Translations under genes and position numbers: made by a program
In this document: piece after piece, positions 40,945 through 48,419 of the stretch
Layout of the letters: each line of letters starts with the position of its first letter
How positions within the stretch are numbered: the stretch's first letter is position 1
Assembly: GCA_946482545.1 (NCBI GenBank)
Contig: CAMLRX010000015.1
Location: 1-48,419 of the forward strand
Source of the DNA: an uncultured Flavihumibacter sp.
GTDB taxonomy: Bacteria; Bacteroidota; Bacteroidia; Chitinophagales; Chitinophagaceae
Reading direction: 5' to 3'
Length of the DNA: 48,419 bases
Notes under the pieces: generated by a model
What the model was told of the DNA's origin: nothing
The model's database searches: none
The model's input: only the letters and a program-made list of their open reading frames with translations

Positions 40945-41481
40945 ATGAACAGCATCAACCAGCAACAGCCCGAAGACAACAGAGACGACCTGCAAGGCCG
41001 TGAAGCAGCCGAAAAACTGTCGGAACTGGTGAACAAAGCAAAGATTTGTTTTATGTGCACCAATACTACCGCAGGTACCGACTTCGCCACCCGTCCCATG
41101 ACCGTACAAAAAGTAGATAAAGACGGGGTAATTTGGTTCCTCAGCGCCTCCGACAGCCACCAGAACCAGGAGATTACCGCCGACCCGCGCGTGAGCCTGC
41201 TGTTTCAGGGATCCACCTATTCCGATTTCCTGCGGCTGTCAGGAGAAGTAAATATTCTAACCGATCCATCCATCATTGATGACCTGTGGAATCCAATGCT
41301 CAAAACATGGTTCACCGAAGGGAAGGACGATCCACGCATCACCGTGCTCAAATTTGTTCTCGACAACGGCTATTACTGGGATACCAAACACAACCAGATG
41401 GTGGCGTTCGCCAAACAAATGATCGGCGCCATGATCGGCAAAACGCTGGACGATTCCATTGAAGGAACGTTGAAGTTGTAA
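40945..41481 (+). CDS. Pyridoxamine 5'-phosphate oxidase-like stress protein (COG3871)
   Basis: 178 residues with the split-barrel flavin-binding fold of general stress protein 26: AKICFMCTNTTAG...FATRPMTVQKVDKDGVIWFLSASDSHQNQEITADPRVSLLFQ, and DSRITVLKF-like segments further on. Members bind FMN or F420 and seem to be used in stress responses; no specific reaction is known. It lies 67 bp after the SNase gene on the same strand. Confidence 0.88.
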   Translation: MNSINQQQPEDNRDDLQGREAAEKLSELVNKAKICFMCTNTTAGTDFATRPMTVQKVDKDGVIWFLSASDSHQNQEITADPRVSLLFQGSTYSDFLRLSGEVNILTDPSIIDDLWNPMLKTWFTEGKDDPRITVLKFVLDNGYYWDTKHNQMVAFAKQMIGAMIGKTLDDSIEGTLKL

Positions 41482-41553
41482 CTGCGCATAAGTATAACAG
41501 TTGGTGTCTTTTCTATAAGTGGCTTCAATTGATGCAGCCATACGTGAACGGTT

Positions 41554-41587
41554 TTTCCGCATCTCGCAACATTATTTCCGTATTACG
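41554..41587 (+). promoter_or_regulatory. Direct repeat TTTCCGnATnnCG, 21-bp period, upstream of TonB receptor 2
   Basis: TTTCCGCATCTCG (41554-41566), identical to the copy upstream of receptor 1, and TTTCCGTATTACG (41575-41587), again 21 bp on. The first copy is 86 bp upstream of the ATG at 41640, the same as in receptor 1. A TTTG at 41616-41619 falls within one base of the equivalent -7 element. Shared phase, spacing and distance argue for one common regulator. Confidence 0.65.
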
Positions 41588-41639
41588 CAAACAAAAATCT
41601 TTCCGATGGGCTTCTTTTGCATGCCAAAATAGCCCACGT

Positions 41640-44021
41640 ATGAAATGGTATGCCCTTAAAAGCCTTTTTAGTTTAATCTTATTGTGTTCGGGTTCCCTTG
41701 CTTCCTTCGCCCAATCTGTTGGACGCATTGAAGGAAAGGTGCAAAACGATGGCGGAAACCCTGTGCCAGGTGCAACTATAACTGTTAATGATCAGCAATA
41801 TGCTACTGCTGAAACCGGCGAATTTTCTATTCCAAACCTGCCAGCCGGTAAATACAAAATTGTTGTTTCATCAGTCGGTTTTGAAACAACGGAACGCACG
41901 GTAAACCTGAAAGCTGATGCCTCCGAATACCTCACCATTACATTGTTGCCAGCTAACGGTCAACTGCAAACGGTGGAAGTAACCGGTCGGCGGAACGACG
42001 GGTACAAAGCCAATTATTCCTTCGCGGCAACGAAGGTGGCCATTCCCGTTACCGAGATTCCCGGAACGGTGTCCACCATCACCCAACAACTCATCCGCGA
42101 CCGGCAGGCCGTTCGTTTCGATGACATCGCGCGCAACGCCAATGTGCGGGTGTCCAACAACGGCAGAACAATTATTATCCGCGGCTTCCAGAGTAATACA
42201 AGGCTCATCAACGGATTGAGAACTTTGAGTGATAACTACCGCTTCTCCGCCATATCACCGGTGGTGGAAAGTTATGAGGTGGTGAAGGGCCCGTCCTCTT
42301 CCATGTTCGGAAATATGAGTCCGGGCGGAGTGCTGAACCTTGTTACCAAAAAGCCGCTCGCGGAGAAAAAGCAGACTTTGTCGTTCAGCGCAGGCAGTTT
42401 CAATACGCTTCGCGGCGATATGGATTTCACCGGTAAAATGACCGAAGACGGGAAAATTCTGTACCGACTGAATGTGTTCGGACAAATGAGCGATACCTGG
42501 CAGAATAATATGAAAGACAATGCTTTTACCGTGGCACCCTCTTTCTCTTTCCTGCCCAAAGAAGGCACGCGTATTAATGTGGACATCAATCATACCCGCC
42601 TGCTTACGATGGAGAACGATGGCATTTTCCCCTTCAAAGGAAAAACGATCGACGAAACACCCATCGATTTTACGGTACTCCAGGTGGGCGACGGCAACAA
42701 AACCACCACCACTTCCCTCAATCTTTCCCTCAGCCAGAAGATCACGAACAACATCGATTTCAACTTATCTTATTTAAAAGATTTTCTGAGCTGGGACGAT
42801 AAGCGCCATGCCACTGAACTTTATCTCGGCGACGCGGCCTGGTCTAACGGTGATAGTAGTCTGAGTGTATATTACGGTGAATGGAACGCGAAAATGGATG
42901 CGGACAACATCACCGGTTATGTCACGGCCAATTTTAATACCGGCGGCATTCAGCACAAATCGTTGATCGGGTACGATTACAATGTTTCCCTGTTCAACTG
43001 GGGCACTTACCGCTACAATACTGCACCCATCGGATCCGTAAATGTGTACGATCCCGCAAAAAGTTCCAACCTGGACGGCACCACTTATGCCCTCGCGGCC
43101 ACTACTTATGATCGCGCCAACAAAACACGCGATTTCGCCAACGGCATCTACTTACAGGACCAGGTAGGCATTACCGAAAGGCTGAAGGTGTTGCTCGGAC
43201 TTCGTCATGAACGGTATACTTTCCGCCTCGCTTACCAGACGCCACAGGAAAATGAAGTGGCGCAGAATGCCTGGCTTCCCAAAGTGGGCGTTACTTACAT
43301 GCTTCCCACCAATACTTATGTTTATGGTTCTTACGTAACCGGCTTCCAGCCCGTGTCTTCAGGATCACTTTTATATGGAACGGTGGAAGGAGGCGGAAGT
43401 CTGAAACCGGAATACAGCCACCAGTTTGAGTTTGGCGCGAAGCAGGAACTTTTCGGCAAGAAACTGCTCCTTACTGCGGCCGTTTATCAGATTAAAAAAA
43501 CCAACGTAACCCAACTTACCAATCCAGGTGTAGTGGATCCCAACGACAGAATCTGGCGTCAGTTGGGAGAAGTCTCCTCCAAAGGTTTTGAAGTGGAATT
43601 CAACGGCGCTATCAGCCCGTCTTTCTCTGTGAACGGGACCTATAATTACAACGACGCTAAAATCACCGAAGACCTGAACCCCGCTAAAGTGGGCGAGAAA
43701 CTTGGAATGGCACCCCTGCACCAGGGAAACATCTGGGCGAAGTATGAAGTGAAAGACAATAGTTTCCTTAACGGATTCGGTATTGGCTTTGGCGCGGGAT
43801 TCTCCTCCAGAACGCCCATGCTCCAGTTCCCCAATATTTACACGCCAGGCTACACCGTGCTGGATGCTTCTTTACAATACCGCATCGACCGTGTGCTGCT
43901 GAGCATGAACCTCAACAACATTACCGATAAGAGATATTATACCGGTGCCAACCGCGAACGCGAAAGGTATTACACCGGCGCACCCCGTAACATACTTTTC
44001 AGGATTGGCTACAACCTTTAA
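41640..44021 (+). CDS. TonB-dependent siderophore-type receptor 2
   Basis: 793 residues from ATG 41640: signal peptide (SLFSLILLCSGSLASFAQ), carboxypeptidase-like domain (RIEGKVQNDGGNPVPGATITVNDQ), LQTVEVTGRRNDGY, plug (PVTEIPGTVSTITQQLIRDRQ; IRGFQSNTRLINGL; YEVVKGPSSSMFGNMSPGG), and a barrel ending in NILFRIGYNL. Clearly paralogous to the receptor at 19596 throughout. A longer frame from 41529 adds 37 residues that read through the promoter region and are not expected in the protein. It is followed by a PepSY protein after three bases. Iron or siderophore uptake is the likely role; substrate unknown. Confidence 0.94.
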   Translation: MKWYALKSLFSLILLCSGSLASFAQSVGRIEGKVQNDGGNPVPGATITVNDQQYATAETGEFSIPNLPAGKYKIVVSSVGFETTERTVNLKADASEYLTITLLPANGQLQTVEVTGRRNDGYKANYSFAATKVAIPVTEIPGTVSTITQQLIRDRQAVRFDDIARNANVRVSNNGRTIIIRGFQSNTRLINGLRTLSDNYRFSAISPVVESYEVVKGPSSSMFGNMSPGGVLNLVTKKPLAEKKQTLSFSAGSFNTLRGDMDFTGKMTEDGKILYRLNVFGQMSDTWQNNMKDNAFTVAPSFSFLPKEGTRINVDINHTRLLTMENDGIFPFKGKTIDETPIDFTVLQVGDGNKTTTTSLNLSLSQKITNNIDFNLSYLKDFLSWDDKRHATELYLGDAAWSNGDSSLSVYYGEWNAKMDADNITGYVTANFNTGGIQHKSLIGYDYNVSLFNWGTYRYNTAPIGSVNVYDPAKSSNLDGTTYALAATTYDRANKTRDFANGIYLQDQVGITERLKVLLGLRHERYTFRLAYQTPQENEVAQNAWLPKVGVTYMLPTNTYVYGSYVTGFQPVSSGSLLYGTVEGGGSLKPEYSHQFEFGAKQELFGKKLLLTAAVYQIKKTNVTQLTNPGVVDPNDRIWRQLGEVSSKGFEVEFNGAISPSFSVNGTYNYNDAKITEDLNPAKVGEKLGMAPLHQGNIWAKYEVKDNSFLNGFGIGFGAGFSSRTPMLQFPNIYTPGYTVLDASLQYRIDRVLLSMNLNNITDKRYYTGANRERERYYTGAPRNILFRIGYNL

Positions 44022-44024
44022 CGT

Positions 44025-45200
44025 ATGTGGAAGAAATGGGTGAGAAACATACATTTATGGCTCGGACTAACGTCCGGGCTTATTGTTTTTATCGTGGCCA
44101 TCACCGGCTGCGCCATCGTATTCGAAAAGGAAATCAATACCGCGCTGGGCACAGGTATTTACCAGAAAGTGAAGAAACGGAACACTGAACCGGCCCTTCC
44201 TTCACAGGTGTTCCGGGTGGCTGATTCCGCTTTCAGCAAGCTGTCGCTGCTTAATATGTATTATACCGTTTACCCGGACGATAATAACGTAAGTGTATTG
44301 TGGGTGAGGGATACATCGCGCAAATACCATTCACTTTTACAGGACCCATACACCGCGCAGGTGGCGGGCGAATACGATTACGAAAGTTCTTTCTTCACCA
44401 TCATGACCTTCATCCACGTGTCGCTTGCGCTGGGAGAGGTGGGTACCGCGCTGATCCGTTACGCAACACTTGTTTTCGTGGTGCTGATGGTGACCGGACT
44501 TATTTTATGGAAACCGGCCAGCAAAAAAGGATACAAACAACGCTTCACGATAAAATGGGGCGCCAGTTTTAAAAGATTGAACTACGACCTCCACAATGTG
44601 CTGGGTTTTTACATGACCTGGATCGCAGTTTTTATTGCGCTGACCGGCCTGGTATGGTCGTTTGAATGGTTCAGTAACAGTGTGGTTTGGGTGGCGAACG
44701 GTGGAAAGAAAGTGGCACTCGCGCGGCAGCAACCGCCTTTGTCCGTACAAGCTGGTTTCGGTGATTCCACGCTTTCGCGATATGTCGCTATTGATGCGGC
44801 TTTTCTCGAAATAAGAAAACGGGAGCCAAACACCCGCGCACTAACTATTTACAAGCCGATGAACGATTCTTCCGCCATCAGGATCACGGTTGAAACCGGG
44901 GAGGGAAGCAATTACGCGCGTGCCGATGAATATTTCTTCGATCAATACAGTTCCCGGTTGCTCGCCCACCAACCATTCAGCGGGCTGAGCAACGGAGAAA
45001 AGCTGTTGCGGATGAACTACTATATCCATGTGGGCAGCATTGCCGGCATAACAGGAAAAGTGTTGGCGTTTCTCGCAAGTCTGATCGCAGCCTCATTGCC
45101 CGTTACCGGGTTTATGGTATGGCGCGGAAGAAAGAAGAAGGTGTCGCGTAAAAATAATGGCAGCCCAAACTTTCCGTGCGTCACCGGAAATAACTTTTAA
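44025..45200 (+). CDS. PepSY-associated TM (PiuB-like) inner membrane protein 2
   Basis: 391 residues with the same four-helix layout as the protein at 22055, including HLWLGLTSGLIVFIVAITGC (10-29), ATLVFVVLMVTGLILWKP, FYMTWIAVFIALTGLVWSFEWF and VLAFLASLIAASLPVTGFMVWRG. His10 and YIHVGSIAG are conserved between the two. It overlaps no gene but starts three bases after the receptor stop, so the pair is surely co-expressed. Presumed ferric-siderophore reductase partner of receptor 2. Confidence 0.9.
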   Translation: MWKKWVRNIHLWLGLTSGLIVFIVAITGCAIVFEKEINTALGTGIYQKVKKRNTEPALPSQVFRVADSAFSKLSLLNMYYTVYPDDNNVSVLWVRDTSRKYHSLLQDPYTAQVAGEYDYESSFFTIMTFIHVSLALGEVGTALIRYATLVFVVLMVTGLILWKPASKKGYKQRFTIKWGASFKRLNYDLHNVLGFYMTWIAVFIALTGLVWSFEWFSNSVVWVANGGKKVALARQQPPLSVQAGFGDSTLSRYVAIDAAFLEIRKREPNTRALTIYKPMNDSSAIRITVETGEGSNYARADEYFFDQYSSRLLAHQPFSGLSNGEKLLRMNYYIHVGSIAGITGKVLAFLASLIAASLPVTGFMVWRGRKKKVSRKNNGSPNFPCVTGNNF

Positions 45201-45377
45201 CAATGGATTAACCTCACCCGATAAGTTGAGTTGTAACATGCTTGAAACAATTATCAATAAAGGGTTTGATGTTTTCATCATGATAAGAAAAATTCAGGTC
45301 ACCATTGTGTTCTTATCAAGTGAAAAAATAATTATACCGGTTATGTGGAACCAATTAACACGCGCAATGGCTAATGG

Positions 45378-45385
45378 TACATTTG
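45378..45385 (+). promoter_or_regulatory. -7 promoter box of the PepSY-like protein gene
   Basis: TACATTTG matches TAnnTTTG, 20 bp before the ATG at 45405. No TTG at the -33 distance was seen. Confidence 0.5.
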
Positions 45386-45404
45386 GATCATAAAATAAAA
45401 AGCC

Positions 45405-45875
45405 ATGAAAAAGATAACATTATTCCTGATGATCGCCCTGTTCGCCACAACAGGTGCCGTTTTTGCAAATGACCCCAATGATCCTGTTGACAAAGCCAAT
45501 GAAAAAGTAACCCGCAGTTTTGAATCGGATTACAAAGCTGTATCCGAATTGAAATGGTTTGAATCCACCGATCATTTTATCGCCGTGTTCAAGCAGGAAG
45601 ACGTGCTGGTGAAGGCGCGGTACGATAAGGGTGGAAAATTTGTAGGCAGCACCCGTTACTACAAAGAAGAGCACCTGCCCATTTTTATCCTGAATAAACT
45701 GAAAAAGAAATATCCCGGAAAAGAAATATTCGGGGTAACCGAACTGGCTGAAGGGGAAGACCTGGAATACCATGTGAAGATGAGCGATGAAAAGAACTGG
45801 TACACAATAAAAGTTTCCGCTGCCGGTACAATGGGCATCACGGAGAAGTACAAAAGGGCTGCGGAACAGAAATGA
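45405..45875 (+). CDS. Small periplasmic PepSY-like protein
   Basis: 156 residues: signal peptide (MKKITLFLMIALFATTGAVFA) then a domain with SFESDYKAVSELKWFESTDHFIAVFKQEDVLVKARYDKGGKFVGSTRYY and LPIFILNKLKKKYPGKEIFGVTELAEGEDLEYHVKM. This repeats the layout of the BLIP/PepSY-like two-lobe proteins widespread in Chitinophagaceae; function unknown. It has its own promoter and terminator, so it is a single-gene unit after the receptor 2 operon. Confidence 0.8.
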   Translation: MKKITLFLMIALFATTGAVFANDPNDPVDKANEKVTRSFESDYKAVSELKWFESTDHFIAVFKQEDVLVKARYDKGGKFVGSTRYYKEEHLPIFILNKLKKKYPGKEIFGVTELAEGEDLEYHVKMSDEKNWYTIKVSAAGTMGITEKYKRAAEQK

Positions 45876-45907
45876 TATAAGTTAGTTTGGTCGCGTATAG
45901 TGTTTGT

Positions 45908-45943
45908 AAAGAGGATGTATCTGCAGAGATGCGTCCTCTTTTT
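45908..45943 (+). terminator. Terminator after the PepSY-like protein gene
   Basis: AAAGAGGA (45908-45915) pairs with TCCTCTTT (45934-45941), with an inner ATCT-GCAG-AGAT helix, and a T run ends at 45943. A similar structure forms on the other strand, so it may also end the convergent DUF2911 transcript. Confidence 0.75.
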
Positions 45944-45945
45944 CG

Positions 45946-46599
45946 TTAGAAGCTGAAAGGCAACTGAGCCTTTACATGATCCCATTCAATATGCAGCATT
46001 GCCTTGCCGTTTTCATCTGTGAAAAACATGGTGAGTGCTTCTACAGGTTCTTCCACGGCTTCTACGGGAATCGTGGTGCGCAGCACATCGTTGGCGGGAT
46101 CGAACTGAAGTCCCCAGGTGTAGCGGGCGCTGTTAAAGGCGATGGTCCATTCTTTTTCCTGCGGGATGCAATAGAGGGTATAGGTTCCTTTGGCGATCTT
46201 CTGGCCGTTCACTGTGGCGGGTGAAAACAACTGGATTTCGGTGGCTTCGTTGGCGCCCATTCTCCAGGGTTGCCCGTATTTCTGTAAGCCGCCGAATATG
46301 GCCCTGTTGTGGCGTTGGGGTCTGCTGTAAATTACCCTTACTTTGGGATCGCCGGAGGCCTGCCGTTGACTCTTGAGTTTGGGGAATTCGGTGGGAAAGT
46401 AGATCATGTCCATCGGCGACTGGTCGAATATCCCCGAAACCGGTTTGGGGTTCACGATGATCTGGGATGCGGAACCGCCGTTCGTTTTCCTGGCCGCACT
46501 GGAGTCTGGCGCAGGTGTTGGCGTGCTGCTGTTGCAGGCGGCGAGGAAAGATAAGGCTATGTACAATAAGCTGGAGGCTGGCTTCATGGTATTGTTCAT
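45946..46599 (-). CDS. DUF2911 lipoprotein
   Basis: 217 residues from ATG 46599 (an ATG at 46587 is equally possible): signal with lipobox (LLYIALSFLAAC), a Ser/Thr/Pro-rich linker, then a DUF2911 domain (about 55-217): DMIYFPTEFPKLK, VRVIYSRPQRHNRAIFGGL, WRMGANEATEIQL, VNGQKIAKGTYTLYCIP, and WTIAFNSARYTWG. DUF2911 proteins are beta-sandwich secreted proteins of unknown role. It starts 11 bp after another DUF2911 gene, from which it differs mainly by the lipid anchor. Confidence 0.85.
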   Translation of the reverse strand: MNNTMKPASSLLYIALSFLAACNSSTPTPAPDSSAARKTNGGSASQIIVNPKPVSGIFDQSPMDMIYFPTEFPKLKSQRQASGDPKVRVIYSRPQRHNRAIFGGLQKYGQPWRMGANEATEIQLFSPATVNGQKIAKGTYTLYCIPQEKEWTIAFNSARYTWGLQFDPANDVLRTTIPVEAVEEPVEALTMFFTDENGKAMLHIEWDHVKAQLPFSF

Positions 46600-46610
46600 G
46601 GGGTTTGGAA

Positions 46611-47177
46611 TCAGTAACCAATGGGAACGGTCACCCGGGTATCGTCCCATGAAATGTACATGGCGGCGGTGGTTCTGTTCATTTTATCGAAAAAGATGGA
46701 GAATGTTTCGGAGGGTTCGTTGAGTTTCTCGGGCTTCACGTCGGTACGCAGCACATCTTTGGAAGGATCGTATTTGAATGCGCCCCAGGTGTCGAGGTCT
46801 TTGTTCAGGATCAGGGTCCATTTGTCGGCCAGCGGAATGGCATATAGGGTGTACCTGCCTTTTTTCACGGGCTTTCCGTTAAAGCTCACGTCTTTGTAGA
46901 ATTCCACTTCTGTGGCTTCATTTGCGCCGAGCCGCCATACTTTATTAAATTCTACCAGTTCCCCGAAAACCTTGCGTCCATTGCGCTGCGGGCGGCTGTA
47001 GATGACCCGGGCCAGGAGGGGTTCCGCGGCCTTCCCCTGTATTTTCAGAACAGGATAATTGGAAGGGTAATAACTCATGTCCATCGTGGACTTATCAACA
47101 GCGGGACCTTTTCCATTTTGGGCAGATGCCGTTGCGGTAAGAAAACCGGCCAACACAACAATAAGAAGGCGCTTCAT
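46611..47177 (-). CDS. DUF2911 periplasmic protein
   Basis: 188 residues: signal peptide (MKRLLIVVLAGFLTATASAQ) and a DUF2911 domain that aligns along its length with the next gene: DMSYYPSNYPVLK, ARVIYSRPQRNGRKVFGEL, WRLGANEATEVEF, VNGKP-like FNGKPVKKGRYTLYAIP, and DTWGAFKYDPSKDVLRTDV. No lipobox. The two tandem genes look like a duplication in which one copy gained a lipid anchor or lost it. A TATCTTTG -7 box lies 17 bp upstream. Confidence 0.87.
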   Translation of the reverse strand: MKRLLIVVLAGFLTATASAQNGKGPAVDKSTMDMSYYPSNYPVLKIQGKAAEPLLARVIYSRPQRNGRKVFGELVEFNKVWRLGANEATEVEFYKDVSFNGKPVKKGRYTLYAIPLADKWTLILNKDLDTWGAFKYDPSKDVLRTDVKPEKLNEPSETFSIFFDKMNRTTAAMYISWDDTRVTVPIGY

Positions 47178-47193
47178 GAAATGTGGTTTGCGA

Positions 47194-47201
47194 CAAAGAT
47201 A
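47194..47201 (-). promoter_or_regulatory. -7 promoter box of the DUF2911 operon
   Basis: Minus-strand TATCTTTG, a perfect TAnnTTTG box, 17 bp before the ATG at 47177. The -33 element is not clear (a TTTG lies 27 bp upstream). Confidence 0.5.
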
Positions 47202-47205
47202 AGCG

Positions 47206-47805
47206 TTAAAAGGGCTTGTTCATCAGTTCAAACCGTTGCTGTACATAATGTTTAAGTTGCGGGAAGAATTCCCGGTAGCAGTTGGCCAGCGCTTCGTAAT
47301 GGCGCATCAATACATCAAAGGCGGGACGCGCATCTTCGAGGTGGGCGGCCCTGCGCACCAATCCTTCAAAACTATTCCGGATGCCTGCTTCAAAGCGGTA
47401 GTTGTACAACCAGTTCTGCGCTTTCATATAGGGGAACATGCGCTGGAAATGTTGGGGAAAATAAGGGGATGCGGGTTCCAGCAGTTGGTAGGTGTCGCCC
47501 GAAAAGCGGTGCAGGTGTTGCTCTGTAAGAAAGACGGCCACATCGTTCGCCAGGAAATGATCGTAGACGATATCAATGAACGCGGGCGCATACAGCCTGT
47601 AATCTTTCCTGAAAAATGTGGCGGCTGCCTTTGTGGCGGGATGGGCATCGGTGAATGCATCTATTTCACGGTGCAACTCAATGCCCAGCCGGATGGAATC
47701 CGGGTAATCGAATTTTTTTCTTCCTTTTACAAAATCGCTGATCATATTCCCGGCGAGGATACCGGGATCGTTGAAAGAAAGGTAAGCATGTGCGAGGAAG
47801 TTCAT
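47206..47805 (-). CDS. acpH: Acyl carrier protein phosphodiesterase (AcpH, DUF479)
   Basis: 199 residues with the family landmarks MNFLAHAYLSFNDPGILAGNMISDFVKGR, GIELHREIDAFTDAHPATKAA, FIDIVYDHFLA and FRAxxPYMKAQNWLYNYR-like. The HD-like His/Asp pairs support a metal-dependent hydrolase that removes phosphopantetheine from acyl carrier protein. It starts at ATG 47805 and lies 28 bp upstream of the DUF2911 genes, though those have their own promoter box. Confidence 0.9.
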   Translation of the reverse strand: MNFLAHAYLSFNDPGILAGNMISDFVKGRKKFDYPDSIRLGIELHREIDAFTDAHPATKAAATFFRKDYRLYAPAFIDIVYDHFLANDVAVFLTEQHLHRFSGDTYQLLEPASPYFPQHFQRMFPYMKAQNWLYNYRFEAGIRNSFEGLVRRAAHLEDARPAFDVLMRHYEALANCYREFFPQLKHYVQQRFELMNKPF

Positions 47806-47855
47806 GCATAGAAGATAGCGAAATCCGTGCTACTTTCCTAAGCGCGAAGCGTTTT

Positions 47856-48419
47856 CTACCATTCGCCCAATACCGTAACCCCGCCTTTCACGTGCTGGTT
47901 CAGGCCCACGGAAACTTTGGTTCCCAGTGGGAGCAACAGGTCCACACGGCTGCCGAATTTAATGAAGCCCAGTTCCTGCCCCTGCTCTGCGGGATCTCCT
48001 GCTTTGCAGTAGTTTACGATGCGGCGGGCAACGGCTCCGGCTATTTGTTTTACCAACACTTCTTTCCCGTTCTTATCAATTACAATGGAATGGCGTTCGT
48101 TGTCGGTAGAGGACTTCGGGTCCCAGGCCACGAGGTACTTGCCCTTGTGGTACTGGCTGTACACCACTTTCCCGGTAACGGGATGACGGTTCACGTGTAC
48201 ATTGGCGGGACTCATAAAAATAGAGACCTGCAAACGCTTCGCTTTAAAATATTCTTCATCAAAAACCTCTTCTATCACCACTACTTTTCCATCGGCCGGA
48301 CAAATAATCTGGTCGTTGTGAATGGTGAGCGGACGGTTGGGAATGCGGAAAAAAGAAACAATAAAAAGCCAGAAGCCTATACTCAGCACCAGGATCAGCC
48401 AGGTGATCCAGGAGAATGA
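47856..48419 (-). CDS. psd: Phosphatidylserine decarboxylase family protein, N-terminus beyond window
   Basis: The right edge cuts the gene; 188 residues to the C-terminus are visible. A membrane-like start (SIGFWLFIVSFFRIPNR), PADGKVVVIEEV, SIFMSPANVHVNRHPV, and the self-cleavage motif FGSRVDLLLP (Gly-Ser processing to a pyruvoyl group) mark the prokaryotic type II/archaeal-like Psd. It converts phosphatidylserine to phosphatidylethanolamine in the inner membrane. The start codon is outside the window. It faces no neighbour within 50 bp other than acpH, on the same strand. Confidence 0.92.
   Translation of the reverse strand, partial: SFSWITWLILVLSIGFWLFIVSFFRIPNRPLTIHNDQIICPADGKVVVIEEVFDEEYFKAKRLQVSIFMSPANVHVNRHPVTGKVVYSQYHKGKYLVAWDPKSSTDNERHSIVIDKNGKEVLVKQIAGAVARRIVNYCKAGDPAEQGQELGFIKFGSRVDLLLPLGTKVSVGLNQHVKGGVTVLGEW

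Overview
This window reads as the chromosome of a member of the Bacteroidota, most likely a Chitinophagaceae-type soil or freshwater bacterium. Support: a SusC/SusD pair, a T9SS type A sorting domain, carboxypeptidase-like N-terminal extensions on the TonB receptors, FecI-type sigma factors, many small lipoproteins, and several -7 boxes of the Bacteroidota form TAnnTTTG. No rRNA, tRNA, CRISPR array or transposase was found.

Layout. 1-4.2 kb: the start of an ECF sigma gene, then a three-gene signalling cluster (PAS-GAF-PAS kinase, lone receiver, receiver-PAS-HisKA_3 kinase). 4.3-5.8 kb: a conserved-type helical protein. 5.9-6.1 kb: a probable small RNA with its own promoter and intrinsic terminator. 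6.3-9.9 kb: yqgE (3' end damaged), a DOPA-type extradiol dioxygenase, and mdaB plus a DJ-1/PfpI lipoprotein, with a Crp/Fnr regulator and a TGTGA-N6-TCACA site in front of mdaB. 9.9-17.1 kb: an ECF sigma factor with what looks like a shortened FecR, a small exported protein, and a thioredoxin-SusC-SusD operon. 17.6-19.4 kb: an XRE regulator, an orphan protein and a small lipoprotein. 19.6-23.2 kb and 41.6-45.2 kb: two paralogous TonB receptor/PepSY membrane protein pairs, probably ferric siderophore uptake and reduction, whose upstream regions share the same 21-bp-spaced direct repeat at the same distance from the start codon. 23.4-27 kb: an A+T-rich defence-like patch (decayed DUF1016 nuclease, SRA-HNH nuclease, NUDIX hydrolase, NucS-like/DUF5655 protein). 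27.3-30 kb: a T9SS cargo protein, a VOC protein, a small membrane protein and DinB.

30.2-35.1 kb holds the most interesting unit: a six-gene operon of an NrtR-type NUDIX regulator, a NAMPT/NadV-type transferase, a macrodomain protein, KptA (RNA 2'-phosphotransferase), a PPP-type phosphatase and a PRPP-synthetase-like protein. The families fit a closed loop. KptA consumes NAD+ and releases nicotinamide and ADP-ribose cyclic phosphate. The macrodomain and phosphatase proteins could bring this to ADP-ribose. The PRPP-synthetase-like and NAMPT-like proteins could then rebuild NAD+, as in the phage NARP1 pathway. NrtR regulators can sense ADP-ribose, and an inverted repeat abuts the first start codon.

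35.1-41.5 kb: small envelope proteins, a TPR kinase/response regulator pair with a small secreted-peptide gene just upstream, an unknown membrane protein behind a helically phased ATTCCG array, a nuclease lipoprotein and a flavin-type stress protein. 45.4-48.4 kb: a PepSY-like periplasmic protein, two tandem DUF2911 proteins, AcpH and the end of a phosphatidylserine decarboxylase gene.
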